Notes: generated by a model from the letters alone, not told the origin. 64,000 nucleotides of DNA from Bacteroidales bacterium (GCA_017619655.1 JAFZRV010000010.1:1-64000); one strand, 5' to 3'. Numbered from the stretch's first letter, positions 46,604 to 57,800 are shown. Made by a program: numbers and translations.

Positions 46604-48958
46604 ATGAAAAAATTCTTTTTGTTACTGATGACTGTGCTTTGCACGCTCTCCCTGTCCGCCCAGCCGAAGCTGCGCGCCGACAACATTGAAGATGTCCTGA
46701 AAGCGATGACGCTGGAAGAGAAGGCCACGCTGCTCGTCGGCGGAGGCTGGGGTTCCATGACTGCCGGCTCCATGACGGCCTCCAGCGAGACCCTCGTCTC
46801 CGGTGCCGCCGGTACGACCCGCCCGGTCGAGCGCCTCGGCATTCCCGTGACCGTCCTGGCCGACGGCCCTGCCGGCCTCCGCATCAACCCGACCCGTCAG
46901 GGTACGGACAAGACTTTCTACTGCACCGGTTTCCCGGTGGGTACCGTGCTCGCCTCGACCTGGAACACCGCCCTGGTGGAGGAACTGACCACCGCCATGG
47001 GTAACGAAGTGAAGGAATACGGTGTCGACGTGCTCCTCGCTCCGGGCCAGAACCTGCACCGCAACCCGCTCTGCGGCCGTAACTTCGAGTATTTCTCCGA
47101 AGACCCGCTGCTCTCCGGCAAGATGTCCGCCGCCTATGTCCGTGGCGTCCAGAGCAACGGCGTGGGCGTGAGCGTCAAGCATTTCGCCGCCAACGACCAG
47201 GAAGTGAACCGCCAGCAGAACGACTCCCGCATCAATGTCCGCGCGCTCCGCGAGCTCTACCTGAAGGGCTTCGAAATCGCTGTCCGCGAGGCTGATCCCT
47301 GGACGGTGATGTCGTCGTACAACCGCCTGAACGGCACCTTTACCCAGCAGAGCCACGAACTGCTCACCACCGTCCTGCGCGACGAATGGGGCTTCAACGG
47401 CATCGTGATGACCGACTGGGGCAACAAGGAAGGCACCGTGGCCGCCGTCAACGCCGGCAACGACCTGATGGAACCCGGTATGCAGAACGAGATCGACCGC
47501 ATTGTCGCCGGCGTGAAAGACGGCAGCATTTCGCAGGAACAGCTCGACGCCAACGTGCGCCGCATGCTGCAGTACATCGTCCGCACCCCGCGCTTCAAGG
47601 GCTACAAATTCTCCAACAAGCCCGACCTGAAAGCGCACGCCAAACTCGTCCACAACGCCACGGCTGAAGGACTCGTGCTCCTCGAGAACAACGGCGTGCT
47701 GCCGATGAAAGGCGTGAAGAAGGTGGCCCTCTACGGCACCGGCTCCTATGACTTCATCGCCGGCGGCACCGGTTCCGGCAACGTGAACAAGGCCTATGTC
47801 CGCAATGTCGCCGAAGGTTTCAAGGCCAACGGCCTCGAGGTGGACGCCGACATCCAGACCTGGTACGAACAGTATATCACCTTTACGAAGACGCAGCTGC
47901 GCAACAATGCCGCCGACAACGGCCTGGGTATCCTGCTGGGCGACCCGGTGGTTCCTGAAATGGAAATCTCCCGCGGCTTCATCGAGAAGAAACTGCCGGT
48001 GACCGACATCGCCGTGCTGACCATCTCCCGCAACGCCGGTGAGGGCGACGACCGCAAGGCCGCCGACGGCGACTGGACCCTGACAGGCCAGGAGCGTGAA
48101 CTGATGCAGACGCTGGCCGACGTCTACCATGCTGCCGGCAAACAGCTGGTGGTCGTGCTGAACATCGGCGGCGTCATCGAGACGGCTTCCTGGAAGCATA
48201 TTCCCGACGCCGTGCTGCTGGCCTGGACCCCGGGTCAGGAAGGCGGCCTCGCCGTGGCCGACGTGCTCTGCGGTGCTGCCAACCCGTCCGGCAAGCTCCC
48301 GATGACCTTCCCGGTCAACTACTTCGACATTCCTTCGTCCTTCAACTTCCCGCACAACTACAAGGGTGGCAACTCCATCGACCTGGCAGCCCTGCTGGGT
48401 GGCGGCAACATGCGCCGCCGGATGGTCAAGGACATCGACTACACCGACTACGCCGAAGGTATCTGGGTGGGTTACCGCTACTTCCAGACCGCCGGCAAGG
48501 CCGTTTCCTATCCGTTCGGATACGGTTTGAGCTACACGACCTTCGCTTATAGCAAACCGGTCGTCAAGGTCGAGAAGGACGGCACCGTGAAGGCGACCGT
48601 CACCGTGACCAACACCGGCGCCGTGGCCGGCAAGGAAGTCGTCGAACTCTACGTGACGGCTCCCGACGGCGGCCTCGTCAAACCGGTCTACGAACTGAAA
48701 GGCTTCGCCAAGACGAAATCGCTGAAACCCGGCGCTTCCGAGACGGTGACCATCACCATCGACCCGTACACCCTGGCTTCGTTCAATGAGAACAGCTCCG
48801 CCTGGGAGACCGCAGCCGGCAACTACACCATCCTGTTCGGTGCCTCCGCCGCCGACATCCGCTGCACGGTCGCGTTCAAGTTGGCCAAGCCGCAGAGCTG
48901 GCCGGTCAACCGCGTCCTGCTCCCCGCCGAGCCGGTGAAGGAGATCGCCGTGAAATAA
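46604..48958 (+). CDS. Glycoside hydrolase family 3 (beta-glucosidase/beta-xylosidase type)
   Basis: From the ATG at 46604 the enzyme has 784 residues with a signal peptide (MKKFFLLLMTVL, ending LSAQ). A GH3 N-terminal barrel carries KHFAANDQEVNR and the nucleophile Asp271 in IVMTDWGN; the C-terminal alpha/beta domain and a fibronectin-III-like tail (GKEVVELYVTAPDG) follow. A GTG 11 codons upstream is rejected because it would hide the signal peptide. It removes terminal beta-linked sugars; glucose or xylose specificity cannot be fixed here. Confidence 0.94.
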   Translation: MKKFFLLLMTVLCTLSLSAQPKLRADNIEDVLKAMTLEEKATLLVGGGWGSMTAGSMTASSETLVSGAAGTTRPVERLGIPVTVLADGPAGLRINPTRQGTDKTFYCTGFPVGTVLASTWNTALVEELTTAMGNEVKEYGVDVLLAPGQNLHRNPLCGRNFEYFSEDPLLSGKMSAAYVRGVQSNGVGVSVKHFAANDQEVNRQQNDSRINVRALRELYLKGFEIAVREADPWTVMSSYNRLNGTFTQQSHELLTTVLRDEWGFNGIVMTDWGNKEGTVAAVNAGNDLMEPGMQNEIDRIVAGVKDGSISQEQLDANVRRMLQYIVRTPRFKGYKFSNKPDLKAHAKLVHNATAEGLVLLENNGVLPMKGVKKVALYGTGSYDFIAGGTGSGNVNKAYVRNVAEGFKANGLEVDADIQTWYEQYITFTKTQLRNNAADNGLGILLGDPVVPEMEISRGFIEKKLPVTDIAVLTISRNAGEGDDRKAADGDWTLTGQERELMQTLADVYHAAGKQLVVVLNIGGVIETASWKHIPDAVLLAWTPGQEGGLAVADVLCGAANPSGKLPMTFPVNYFDIPSSFNFPHNYKGGNSIDLAALLGGGNMRRRMVKDIDYTDYAEGIWVGYRYFQTAGKAVSYPFGYGLSYTTFAYSKPVVKVEKDGTVKATVTVTNTGAVAGKEVVELYVTAPDGGLVKPVYELKGFAKTKSLKPGASETVTITIDPYTLASFNENSSAWETAAGNYTILFGASAADIRCTVAFKLAKPQSWPVNRVLLPAEPVKEIAVK

Positions 48959-48978
48959 GGCTTTGTCTGAACAGCAAT

Positions 48979-49012
48979 AAAGAGGGTGGCACGCATGCTA
49001 CCCTCTTTTTTT
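48979..49012 (+). terminator. Terminator of the GH3 gene
   Basis: A 12-bp stem (48979-48990 with 48997-49008, one G-T pair) with a 6-nt loop and a T-run to 49012, starting 20 bases after the stop. Confidence 0.9.
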
Positions 49013-49040
49013 GTCATGCTGGACCGGAGCGGCATCTCGC

Positions 49041-49136
49041 AGCTTGTCGTTAGGGAAGCCCCATCACATCCGCTACGGCAACTCGCACATACCTCCCCGC
49101 AAAAACTCCGTGATGGGGCTTCCCTCACGACAAGCT
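49041..49136. repeat. Dispersed palindromic element, copy 2
   Basis: Inner arms 49052-49067 and 49110-49125 (16 bp, perfect) continue outward after one T-C mismatch into agcttgtcgt (49041-49050) and acgacaagct (49127-49136). The loop is 42 nt, as in copy 1 (22985-23072). The stem differs from copy 1 by a paired change (ttcac/gtgaa there, atcac/gtgat here). It sits between the ends of the GH3 gene (+) and the hybrid regulator gene (-). Confidence 0.9.
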
Positions 49137-49140
49137 TGCT

Positions 49141-52100
49141 TTATCCGACGTATTCAGACGGCGGAACGCCGAACTGCTTCTTGAAGGAGGTCGAGAAGTG
49201 GGAGAGGGTGTTGAAGCCCGTCATGTAGGCGATCTCCGACATGTTGTATTTGCCTTCCTTGAGGAGGTCGGCGGCGCGGTTGAGCTTGTAGCGCTTGAAG
49301 AAGACCGACGGGTTCTCGCCCGTGAGGCCCTTGACCTTGTAGTAGAACTTCGTGCGCGAGATATGCATCATTTCGGTGATGCGCGTGATGTCGAGGTCGG
49401 TGTTGTCCAACTCCTTCTCCATCAGGTCGTAGAGCTGCTTCATGAAGGCGGCGTCGCGCGGGGAGAGCACCTCGGGCTCGATGGCGTCGGTGGAGGTGGC
49501 CGTGCTCAGCTGCGAGCGCATCTTGTCGCGGTTGCTGAGCAGCGACTTGACGAGCGCCAGCAGGTAGGCGGGCTGGAAAGGCTTGGAAACGTAGGCGTCG
49601 GCGCCTTTGCCCAGGCCTTCCACCTGGTTCTCGACCGCCACCTTGGCCGTCACGAGGATGACGGGGATGTGGCTCAGCTGCAGGTCGCCCTTGACTTCCT
49701 CGCAGAGTTCATAGCCGCTCTTGCCGGGCATCACCACGTCGCTGATGATCAGGTCGGGCGTTTCCGCCGCCATGCCGGCCAGGGCAGAATCCGCGTCGAA
49801 ATAGACATTCACGCGGTAGTTCGGCTGCAACAGGACTTTGACGTAGTTGGCCACGTCGATGTCGTCGTCCACGACGGCGATGAGCCGCTGCTGGCCGTTC
49901 TCTTCCTCCGGCGCGGGAGCCGTATCGGGCACGGCGGGGAAGGAGACGATCTCCGGCTGCCGCTCGGTGCGCTCGTCTTCCGTGTAGGACGAGGCGCTTA
50001 CCGGCAGGATGAAGCGGAACACGGAGCCGCCTTCCGGCCTGTTCCAGGCTTTGAGGTAGCCGTGGTGCAGGGAAGTCAAAGCGCGGGCGTAGTAAAGGCC
50101 GATGCCGGTTCCCTGGGTCCGGGAATTCTCGGTGGAGCGGTAGAAACGTTCGAAGATCTTCTCGAGTTCGTCTTCCGGGATGCCGCTGCCCGAGTCGGAG
50201 ACGGCGATGCAGGCGTACTGGTGGTCCGTATCTTTTTCCGTCAGGGGGAAGAGGCTTGTCAGCTCCTCGCGCGGCAGGACGTCGAAGGAGAGGGTGACTT
50301 TTCCGCCGGACGGCGTGTATTTCATGGCATTGGAGAGCAGGTTCATCGTGATCTTCTGCACCTTGTCGACGTCGGCCCACATGACGAGCGGTTCCTCCAG
50401 GCCCTGGGCGGAAAGCTCGATGTTCTTCGAATGGGCGTTGAAGCGGAAGAGTTCCACGGTGTTCTGCAGCGGCGCCACGATGTCGGTCTTGGCCACTTTC
50501 AGCTGCAGCTTGTTGTTGCCGATGCGGTTGAAGTCGAGCAGCTGGCCCACCAGCGACAGCATCCAGTTGGCGTTGCGCTGGATGATGCCCACCAGTTTGC
50601 GGTCACGGCCGGTGACGGCTTCCGATTCGGCCAGCTCGGAAACAGGGCCTGCGATCATTGTGAGCGGTGTCCGGAATTCGTGGGCCACGTTGGCGAAGTA
50701 GTTCATCTGGATCTTGTTGAGGCGCTGCTCCTGCTCTTTTTCCTGCTGCGCCTTCTCGCGCTGCTCCCGCTCTTCGCGGATGTGCCGGGCGTGAATGGCC
50801 TGCTGCCGGCGGATGCGGCGGAAGAACAAGAAGAAGCAGAAGAGCACACCCAAGGTCAAGAGCCACAGCAGGATACGGCCCCACCAGGAGCGATACCAGG
50901 CGGGAAGGACTTGCAGCTGCAAGGATTCCTCGGTCTCGACGATGCTGCGGTTGTTGTTGGTGATGCGCACCTTGAAACTGTACTTGCCTGCCGGAAGGTT
51001 GGCGTAGTAGGCTTCGTGGTTGTTGCCCGCGTCGATCCAGTAGCGGTCGAAGCCTTCCATCTTGTAATAATAGTGGGAGCGCTCGTGCTCGCTGTAGTCC
51101 AGGGCGGCGAAGGAGATGCTGAAGCCGTTCTGGTCCTGGCGCAGGGTGATGTCGGGTTTCGAGCTGAGCTCCCGGCTGATGGGGGCGTCGGGACCGGGCG
51201 CGACCAGCTGGTTGTGGATCTTGAGGTCCTCGAACACCAGCGGCACGGTGCGGCGCTGCGACACGTCGATCGGGTTGAAGACGGTCAAGCCGTGGGTGCC
51301 GCCGAAGATGAGGGTGCCGTCGGCGAGCAGGCAGGCGGCGCGGTCGGAGAACTGGTTGCCGCCGATGCCGTCGGCTGCATAATAGTTGACGAATTCATTG
51401 ACGGTGCGGTCGTATTTGCCGAGGCCGTACATGGTTGAAACCCAGATATTTCCCTGTCGGTCTTCCTGGATGGCGCAGATGTCGCTGCAGGGAGCGCCGG
51501 GCACGGGTTCGGTGACATTGCGCTGGTAGTCGTGGCGCAGCAGCCCGTTGGCGATGGTGCCCACCCAGAGGTCCCCGCCGCTGTCCCGGAAGAGGACGTT
51601 GGGGATGAGGACGGAGCGCTGAATGCAGGCTTTCGCTTCCTCTTCGGATAGCGTCACGGGCGATACGAGGCCGGTTTTGGTATTGAGCTGCAGCACTTTC
51701 GTGCCGTTGGCCGCCACGAACATGCGGCCGGGCTCGGCGAGCATGAGGTCGGAGACGAAAGCCCAGTCGGACCGGTCGGTGTAGGGGACGTTCACCACGC
51801 TGCGCGTGGCCTTGTCATAGCGGGCCAGGTCCATGGAACTGCCGCCCACCCAGATGCGTCCCTGATCGTCCTGTGCAATGGCGGCAGGGTGCGTAAAGAA
51901 GAAGCTGTCGACCAGCTGGAGCCGTCCCTGCGCGTAGCGGCAGCGCACCACGCGGTATTTGTCGCTGAACAGCAGCCAGAGATCGCCTTCGGCGTCGCAG
52001 AAGATTTCGCCGCAGCGCAGATAACCGATGTGCGCGTCGGGGACCAGGTGCGAGACGTCCATGCGCCGGATCTGTTCCGTGCCGGGCTCGCGCATCCAGA

Positions 52101-53199
52101 GCCCGTCGCTCATCGTGGCGACCCAGAGCCGGTTGGCGTCGTCGCGGCAGAGCGACACGACGGTCTTGTGGTCGAAGGCGGCGGTCAGGTGCTTGTTGTT
52201 GTTGAAGCCGTCGCGGTAATGGTAGCTGGTGGTATAGCCCTGGTCCACGGTGCCGAACCAGAGGTTGCCGCGGCTGTCCTTGAAAATGGTTCGGATTTCG
52301 GCGTCGGGAATCTCGTAGGGGAATCCCGGATCGTTCTGGAGCAGGACACGGTCGATGTTGCGCTGCCAGCAGTACATGCCTCGGCCGATGACATTGAGCA
52401 GCAGGGTGTTGTCGTCGACGGAGAAGAGGATGTCGACGTCGCCGCTCGTGATGCCCTTTTCGCGGCGGATGGATTCGGGCAGCGCTTTCCAGCTGCCGGT
52501 ACGGGTGTCGAAGACATGCAGGTTGCCGACGCCCGACAGCCAGAGTTCGCCGTTGCCGGCGTGGCAGATATGGTAGGCGGTGAAGGGGAGGGGAATGCTT
52601 TCGACGATGGAGAAGTCGTGGCTGTTGTACGAGCGGAGCGTGTTTCTGCCGTACAGGGCGTACAGGCGGTCGCCCACCCAGGTTTCCGCCGGGAGGCCAT
52701 AGGCGTTGTAGTCGGCGACGACGGTCCGGAAGGACTCCGTTTCCGGGTCGAAGCGGAAGAGGGAAACCGCGTTGCTCATCAGGATGCTGCCGTCCGGGCT
52801 CTCGAGGATTCCCCGGAAATTGCCGAAGTCCCCTTCGTAGGGAATGCGCCGGAATTCGCCCGTTTCGGTGCGGAGGGCGGCTCCGTCGACCGTGGCCACC
52901 CACAGGCGGCCGTCGCGGCCGCAATATACGTCGTTGATCTGGTTGTCGGGAAGGCCCAGGGTGTCGTCCGTACAGAAATACTGGTGGTATTCGTGGATGT
53001 TGTATTTGTTGAGGCCGCGGGACGTGGCGATCCAGATATGGCCGTCGGTGTCTTCGGCGAAGGCGTTCACCTTCTGGTTGGAGATGGCGTCGGACAGCAC
53101 GAGCCCGTCGCCGGTATGGGGGAGCGGCTGGCCGTTCCGTCCGCCGTCGCAGGCAGGAAGGCAGGCCAGCAGCACCAGGATGGTCAAAATGCGTTTCAT
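49141..53199 (-). CDS. Hybrid two-component system regulator (HTCS)
   Basis: The 1352-residue protein has a lipobox-like LPAC (Cys17) at the end of its signal, an exported two-component-regulator propeller (about 25-700, with NKYNIHEYHQYF and similar repeats), a Y_Y_Y domain (about 700-770), a membrane helix (about 773-795), HisKA with His840 (VAHEFRTPL), HATPase (about 950-1065), a receiver with Asp1154 (IISDVVMPGKSGYE) and an AraC HTH at the end (about 1250-1350). Such HTCS bind released oligosaccharides and activate the adjacent SusC/D genes. The -7 box at 53204-53211 is four bases before the ATG. Confidence 0.96.
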   Translation of the reverse strand: MKRILTILVLLACLPACDGGRNGQPLPHTGDGLVLSDAISNQKVNAFAEDTDGHIWIATSRGLNKYNIHEYHQYFCTDDTLGLPDNQINDVYCGRDGRLWVATVDGAALRTETGEFRRIPYEGDFGNFRGILESPDGSILMSNAVSLFRFDPETESFRTVVADYNAYGLPAETWVGDRLYALYGRNTLRSYNSHDFSIVESIPLPFTAYHICHAGNGELWLSGVGNLHVFDTRTGSWKALPESIRREKGITSGDVDILFSVDDNTLLLNVIGRGMYCWQRNIDRVLLQNDPGFPYEIPDAEIRTIFKDSRGNLWFGTVDQGYTTSYHYRDGFNNNKHLTAAFDHKTVVSLCRDDANRLWVATMSDGLWMREPGTEQIRRMDVSHLVPDAHIGYLRCGEIFCDAEGDLWLLFSDKYRVVRCRYAQGRLQLVDSFFFTHPAAIAQDDQGRIWVGGSSMDLARYDKATRSVVNVPYTDRSDWAFVSDLMLAEPGRMFVAANGTKVLQLNTKTGLVSPVTLSEEEAKACIQRSVLIPNVLFRDSGGDLWVGTIANGLLRHDYQRNVTEPVPGAPCSDICAIQEDRQGNIWVSTMYGLGKYDRTVNEFVNYYAADGIGGNQFSDRAACLLADGTLIFGGTHGLTVFNPIDVSQRRTVPLVFEDLKIHNQLVAPGPDAPISRELSSKPDITLRQDQNGFSISFAALDYSEHERSHYYYKMEGFDRYWIDAGNNHEAYYANLPAGKYSFKVRITNNNRSIVETEESLQLQVLPAWYRSWWGRILLWLLTLGVLFCFFLFFRRIRRQQAIHARHIREEREQREKAQQEKEQEQRLNKIQMNYFANVAHEFRTPLTMIAGPVSELAESEAVTGRDRKLVGIIQRNANWMLSLVGQLLDFNRIGNNKLQLKVAKTDIVAPLQNTVELFRFNAHSKNIELSAQGLEEPLVMWADVDKVQKITMNLLSNAMKYTPSGGKVTLSFDVLPREELTSLFPLTEKDTDHQYACIAVSDSGSGIPEDELEKIFERFYRSTENSRTQGTGIGLYYARALTSLHHGYLKAWNRPEGGSVFRFILPVSASSYTEDERTERQPEIVSFPAVPDTAPAPEEENGQQRLIAVVDDDIDVANYVKVLLQPNYRVNVYFDADSALAGMAAETPDLIISDVVMPGKSGYELCEEVKGDLQLSHIPVILVTAKVAVENQVEGLGKGADAYVSKPFQPAYLLALVKSLLSNRDKMRSQLSTATSTDAIEPEVLSPRDAAFMKQLYDLMEKELDNTDLDITRITEMMHISRTKFYYKVKGLTGENPSVFFKRYKLNRAADLLKEGKYNMSEIAYMTGFNTLSHFSTSFKKQFGVPPSEYVG

Positions 53200-53203
53200 A
53201 TCT

Positions 53204-53211
53204 CAAATATA
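53204..53211 (-). promoter_or_regulatory. -7 box directly before the HTCS gene
   Basis: TATATTTG on the minus strand matches the consensus and ends four bases before the ATG at 53199. No -33 TTG at the standard distance. This is a candidate leaderless start. Confidence 0.5.
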
Positions 53212-53369
53212 AGTAGAAATCAGGAAAATGGGAAGTTTTTTTAACAAATAGGAAGATTTTTGAACAAAGATTTTTTGCAAAAGCGGACGTATAGATAAGA
53301 AGTTGTAACCCGGAGAAAGGCTTTGCGGATTGCATTGGCGAAATTTGCATAAAGATTTTTGGTTGTAAT

Positions 53370-54830
53370 ATGAAGATACTTCCTGTTGTTTCCCTCACGG
53401 CTGCGGTCCTGCTGACCGCCGCCTGCGCTTGTCCCTCCGGCAAGCAGTCCGAAGCGGCCTGTGCGGCTCCCCTGGAGACCTCGGCCAAGGCTTCGACCGT
53501 CCAGACGCTTTCCGGCCCCGTGGCCGGCTACATCGACGGCGGTGTGTACATCTACAAGGGCATCCCGTATGCCAAGGCGGCGCGCTTCATGCCGGCCGAG
53601 GATCCCGATCCCTGGACGGAAGTCCGTGCCAGCCGGGCTTACGGCCCGACCTGTCCGCAGGACAAACGCATGGGCTGGTACGACGACAACCAGGCGTTCG
53701 CCATGCACTGGGACGACGGTTTCCCGGACGAGGACTGCCTGCGCGTCAATGTCTGGACGGCGGGCATCAAGGACGGCGGCAAGCGTCCGGTGATGGTGTG
53801 GCTGCACGGCGGCGGCTTCCGCGCCGGCAGCGGCCAGGAGCAGATCGGCTATGACGGCACGAACCTGGCCCGCGACCACGGCGTCGTGGTCGTCTCGCTC
53901 AACCACCGCCTCAACGCCCTCGGCTTCCTCGATCTCTCGGCCTACGGTGCCAAGTACGCCCACAGCGGCAACCTCGGCATGATGGACCTGGTCAAGGCCC
54001 TGCAGTGGGTGCGCGACAACATCGCCCAGTTCGGCGGCGATCCGGCCAACGTGACCATCTTCGGCCAGTCAGGCGGCGGCGGCAAGGTCTCCACCCTCAT
54101 GGCCATGCCTTCCGCGAAGGGCCTCTTCAACAAGGCCATCGTGCAGAGCGGTTCCATCACGCAGCTCATGGATCCCAAGTATTCCCGCCGCATCGGCGCC
54201 AAGACCGTCGAGGCCCTGCACCTCAATCCTTCCCGCATCAGCGAGATCGAGACGGTGCCTTACGAGCAGCTGCTGGCTGCCTATAACGCCGCCATCGCCG
54301 CGGTCCGCGAGGAAGCCCAGCAGGCCGGCGAGTTCCCGGAGAACATCCTCAACGCCATCCTCTTCGGACAGGTTCCGGTCGTGGACGGCGAAATCATCCC
54401 CGCCCAGCCCGCTTCCAACGATGCGCTGGCGCTCTCGAAGGACATCCCGGTGATCATCGGCACCACCTATCATGAATTCACGCGCGACCGCGAGGATCTG
54501 ATCTTCCTGCCGCTGGCCCAGCAGCAGGCCGCCGACCGCTCCGCCGCAGGCTGTGCACCCGTATACCTCTATCAATTTACCTGGGAGTCTCCTGTGCTGG
54601 ACGGCGCGCTCGGCAGCACGCACTGCATGGAGATTCCGTTCGTGTTCGACAATGTCGTCCTGCACCGCACCCTGACCGGCGGCGGCGCCGAGGCGGCCGA
54701 ACTGGGCCACCGCATCAGCCGCGCCTGGACCAACTTCGCCAAGACGGGCGTTCCGTCGGCCGACGGACTGCCGGAGTGGGAGCCGTATCCCGCCCGGATG
54801 ATCCTCAACACCGAATCATCAATCAAATAA
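53370..54830 (+). CDS. Type B carboxylesterase, lipoprotein
   Basis: The 486-residue esterase has a lipobox LTAAC (Cys19) and a type-B carboxylesterase domain: DEDCLRVNVW near residue 125, the oxyanion LHGGGFRAGSG, nucleophile FGQSGGGGK (Ser234), and a late THCMEIPFVFDN His. It should release acyl groups from esterified glycans outside the cell. It starts the SusC operon (17 bases before susC). Confidence 0.92.
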   Translation: MKILPVVSLTAAVLLTAACACPSGKQSEAACAAPLETSAKASTVQTLSGPVAGYIDGGVYIYKGIPYAKAARFMPAEDPDPWTEVRASRAYGPTCPQDKRMGWYDDNQAFAMHWDDGFPDEDCLRVNVWTAGIKDGGKRPVMVWLHGGGFRAGSGQEQIGYDGTNLARDHGVVVVSLNHRLNALGFLDLSAYGAKYAHSGNLGMMDLVKALQWVRDNIAQFGGDPANVTIFGQSGGGGKVSTLMAMPSAKGLFNKAIVQSGSITQLMDPKYSRRIGAKTVEALHLNPSRISEIETVPYEQLLAAYNAAIAAVREEAQQAGEFPENILNAILFGQVPVVDGEIIPAQPASNDALALSKDIPVIIGTTYHEFTRDREDLIFLPLAQQQAADRSAAGCAPVYLYQFTWESPVLDGALGSTHCMEIPFVFDNVVLHRTLTGGGAEAAELGHRISRAWTNFAKTGVPSADGLPEWEPYPARMILNTESSIK

Positions 54831-54847
54831 CCTAAATATTCATCTTT

Positions 54848-57800
54848 ATGAGAAAATCGCTTTTCAAAAGGCTTGCGCTTGCCTCAGTGACCCTCCTTCT
54901 CGGCTGGTCGCTCTCCGCGCAGTCCCTGGTGACGCTCTCCGGAACGGTGGTCGATGACTACGACGAACCGCTCATGGGCGTGGGTGTCATCCAGCAGGGA
55001 ACCACGAACGGCGTTGCCACCGACCTGGACGGTAACTATTCGATTACCGTTCCCGCCGGAACCGTCGTCGAGTTCTCCTACATCGGCTTCAAGGCACAGA
55101 CCTTCGTGGCTGAAAAGACCATGACCCTCAACGTCAAGCTGCTCCCCGACACCGAGATGCTCGAGGAGACCATCGTCGTGGGTTACGGTGTCCAGAAGAA
55201 ATCCGACGTCACCGGCGCTATCTCCCAGGTTAAATCGGAAGATATCGCCAACCGTACGATCACCTCGCCGGAGGCCGCCCTGCAGGGCAAGACCGCCGGT
55301 GTCCAGGCCTTCGCTTCTTCCGCCCGGCCGGGTGCCACGCCGGCTATCCGTGTCCGCGGTATTTCCTCCAACAACGACGCCAACCCGCTGTATGTGGTGG
55401 ACGGTCGACTCACCACTTCCATCGCCGGCATCGACCCGAACGACATCGAGTCGATGGAGGTCCTGAAGGACGGTGCTTCCGCCGCCATCTACGGTGCTGA
55501 AGCCGGTAACGGCGTGGTGATGATCACCACCCGCAAAGGCAAGGGCGACGGCAAGATCAGCTATTCCTACCAGCTGTCTTCCCAGAGCCTCGGCAAGACC
55601 CCGAAGGTGATGAACTCCGAGCAGTTCCTGCAGTACTACCTCGAGAAAGGCACCATCAGCCTCAACGACGTGTACGGCAAATGGGACCAGCATACCAACA
55701 CCGACTGGCTCGGCGCTTCCTATGAGAATTCCTTCATGCACCACCACAACCTGACCTTCCAGGCCGGCAACGACCAGGGAAGCCTCTACATCTCGGGTTC
55801 CTACCTGAACAACAACGGTATGTTCGTGGGTGACGCCGATGTGTACGACCGCGTGACGGGCATGGTGAACGCCTCCTGGAAATTCAAACCCTGGCTGGAT
55901 GTCCAGACCAACAACCAGGTGGAATACTACAAGTCCCGCAGCATCTCCGAGGGTTCCGACTACGGCTCCGCCGTCCTGGCAGCCCTCCAGCTCGACCCGA
56001 TGACCCCGGTCGTGTATGAGAAGGGCCAGGAACCCGACTTCATCCTCGACTATCTCGAGCAGGGCAAGGTGCTCCTGACCGACGAACAGGGCCGCATCTA
56101 CGGTATCTCCCAGTTCAACCTCTCCGAGAACGTGAACCCGCTCGTGCAGCGTGACCGCGCCTACTCTGTCGGCAAGGGCTTCAACATCAACGGTTCGACC
56201 GCGTTGAACCTCCGTCCGATCAAAGAGCTGACCATCACCTCCCGCCTGGGCTACCGCTTCTCCTCGAGCGACAGCTACGGCTACTCCCACGACTATTTCG
56301 TGAATGAAGGCTATGCCAAGCAGTATTATATGTCCATCAGCGCCAGCGCCAGCAACTCGATGTACTACCAGTGGGAAAACTTCATCAACTGGAGTCACCA
56401 GTTCGGCAAGCACACCGTGTCGGCCATGGCCGGTACCTCGTACAGCCAGACCCGCAGCTACAGCGCCAGCGCCGGCATCAGCGGTTCCGATACGGGCGGC
56501 GTGATCGACTTCGGTATCAAGCGCGACGACCCGCTGTTCTACTATATCAGCCAGGCTACTCCGACCGCGACCAAGAGCGTCGGTGGCGGTGTCGAGAATT
56601 TCAGCCGCAAGAATTCCTACTTCGGCCGCGTGGGCTGGAACTTCCTGAACAAGTACAACGTGCAGGCTACCTTCCGTGCTGACGCCGCTGACCTTTCGGT
56701 CTTGCCGAAGCCGATGCGCTGGGGCTTCTTCCCCTCCGTGTCCGGAGGCTGGACGATTTCCGAAGAGAACTTTTTCGCTCCGATCAAGCACGCGGTTTCG
56801 TTCGCCAAGCTGCGCGTGAGCTGGGGCCAGAACGGTTCCATCGCCGGTCTGGGCGGCTATGCCTATGCCAACGACATCACTTCGACGGGCCAGTATCCGA
56901 CCGGCCTGCAGAATATCGACGGTTCCTACCAGTACATCATCGGCTATGCGCCGTCGATGTCCGGTAACCAGGAGCTGAAATGGGAGACTTCCGAGCAGTT
57001 CAACGTCGGTCTCGACATGCGCTTCCTGCGCGACCGCCTGACCGTGAGCTTCGACTGGTTCGACAAGAAGACCAAGGACCTCATCGTGACCGGCATCACC
57101 ACCTCCACCATCGTGGGCGTGAGCGCCTCTCCGATGAACGCCGGTAACGTGGACAACAAGGGTATCGAGCTGGAACTCCGCTGGCGCGACCAGTTCGGTG
57201 AATTCAACTACAGCATCGCCGGCAACTTCTCGACCCTGCGCAACCGCGTGACCTACCTGCACCCGACCCTGAAAGACGGTCTTTCCGGTGTCGGTGTCCG
57301 CAACTACGGTACCGTCACCCGCTTCGAGATCGGCTATCCGGCCTGGCACCTCTACGGCTATGAATTCGCCGGTATCGAACCTACTACGGGTGAAGCTCTC
57401 TTCAACCACTATAACGAAGACGGCACCCTGGCCGGCACCACTACCGATCCCGCCGACGCGGACAAGCGTCACCTGGGTTCCGGTATCCCGACCTACAACT
57501 ACGGTATCACCCTGAACGCTTCCTGGAAAGGCATTGACTTCCTGGTGTTCGGCGCCGGTGCAGGTGGAAACCAGATCCTGAACGCCCTGAACAACATCGA
57601 CTACACGTCGAACCGCCTCACCTGCCTGACGGAAGACCGCTGGACCCCGACCCACACCAACGGCACCATGCCCGCGGCCGGTGCAGCCAACTATGCCAAG
57701 TTCCTCACCTCCAGTGGCGTCGTGATGGATGCCGCTTACTTCAAGATCAAGCAGATCCAGCTGGGTTACAACTTCCCCAAGAATCTGCTCAAGAAAGCGC

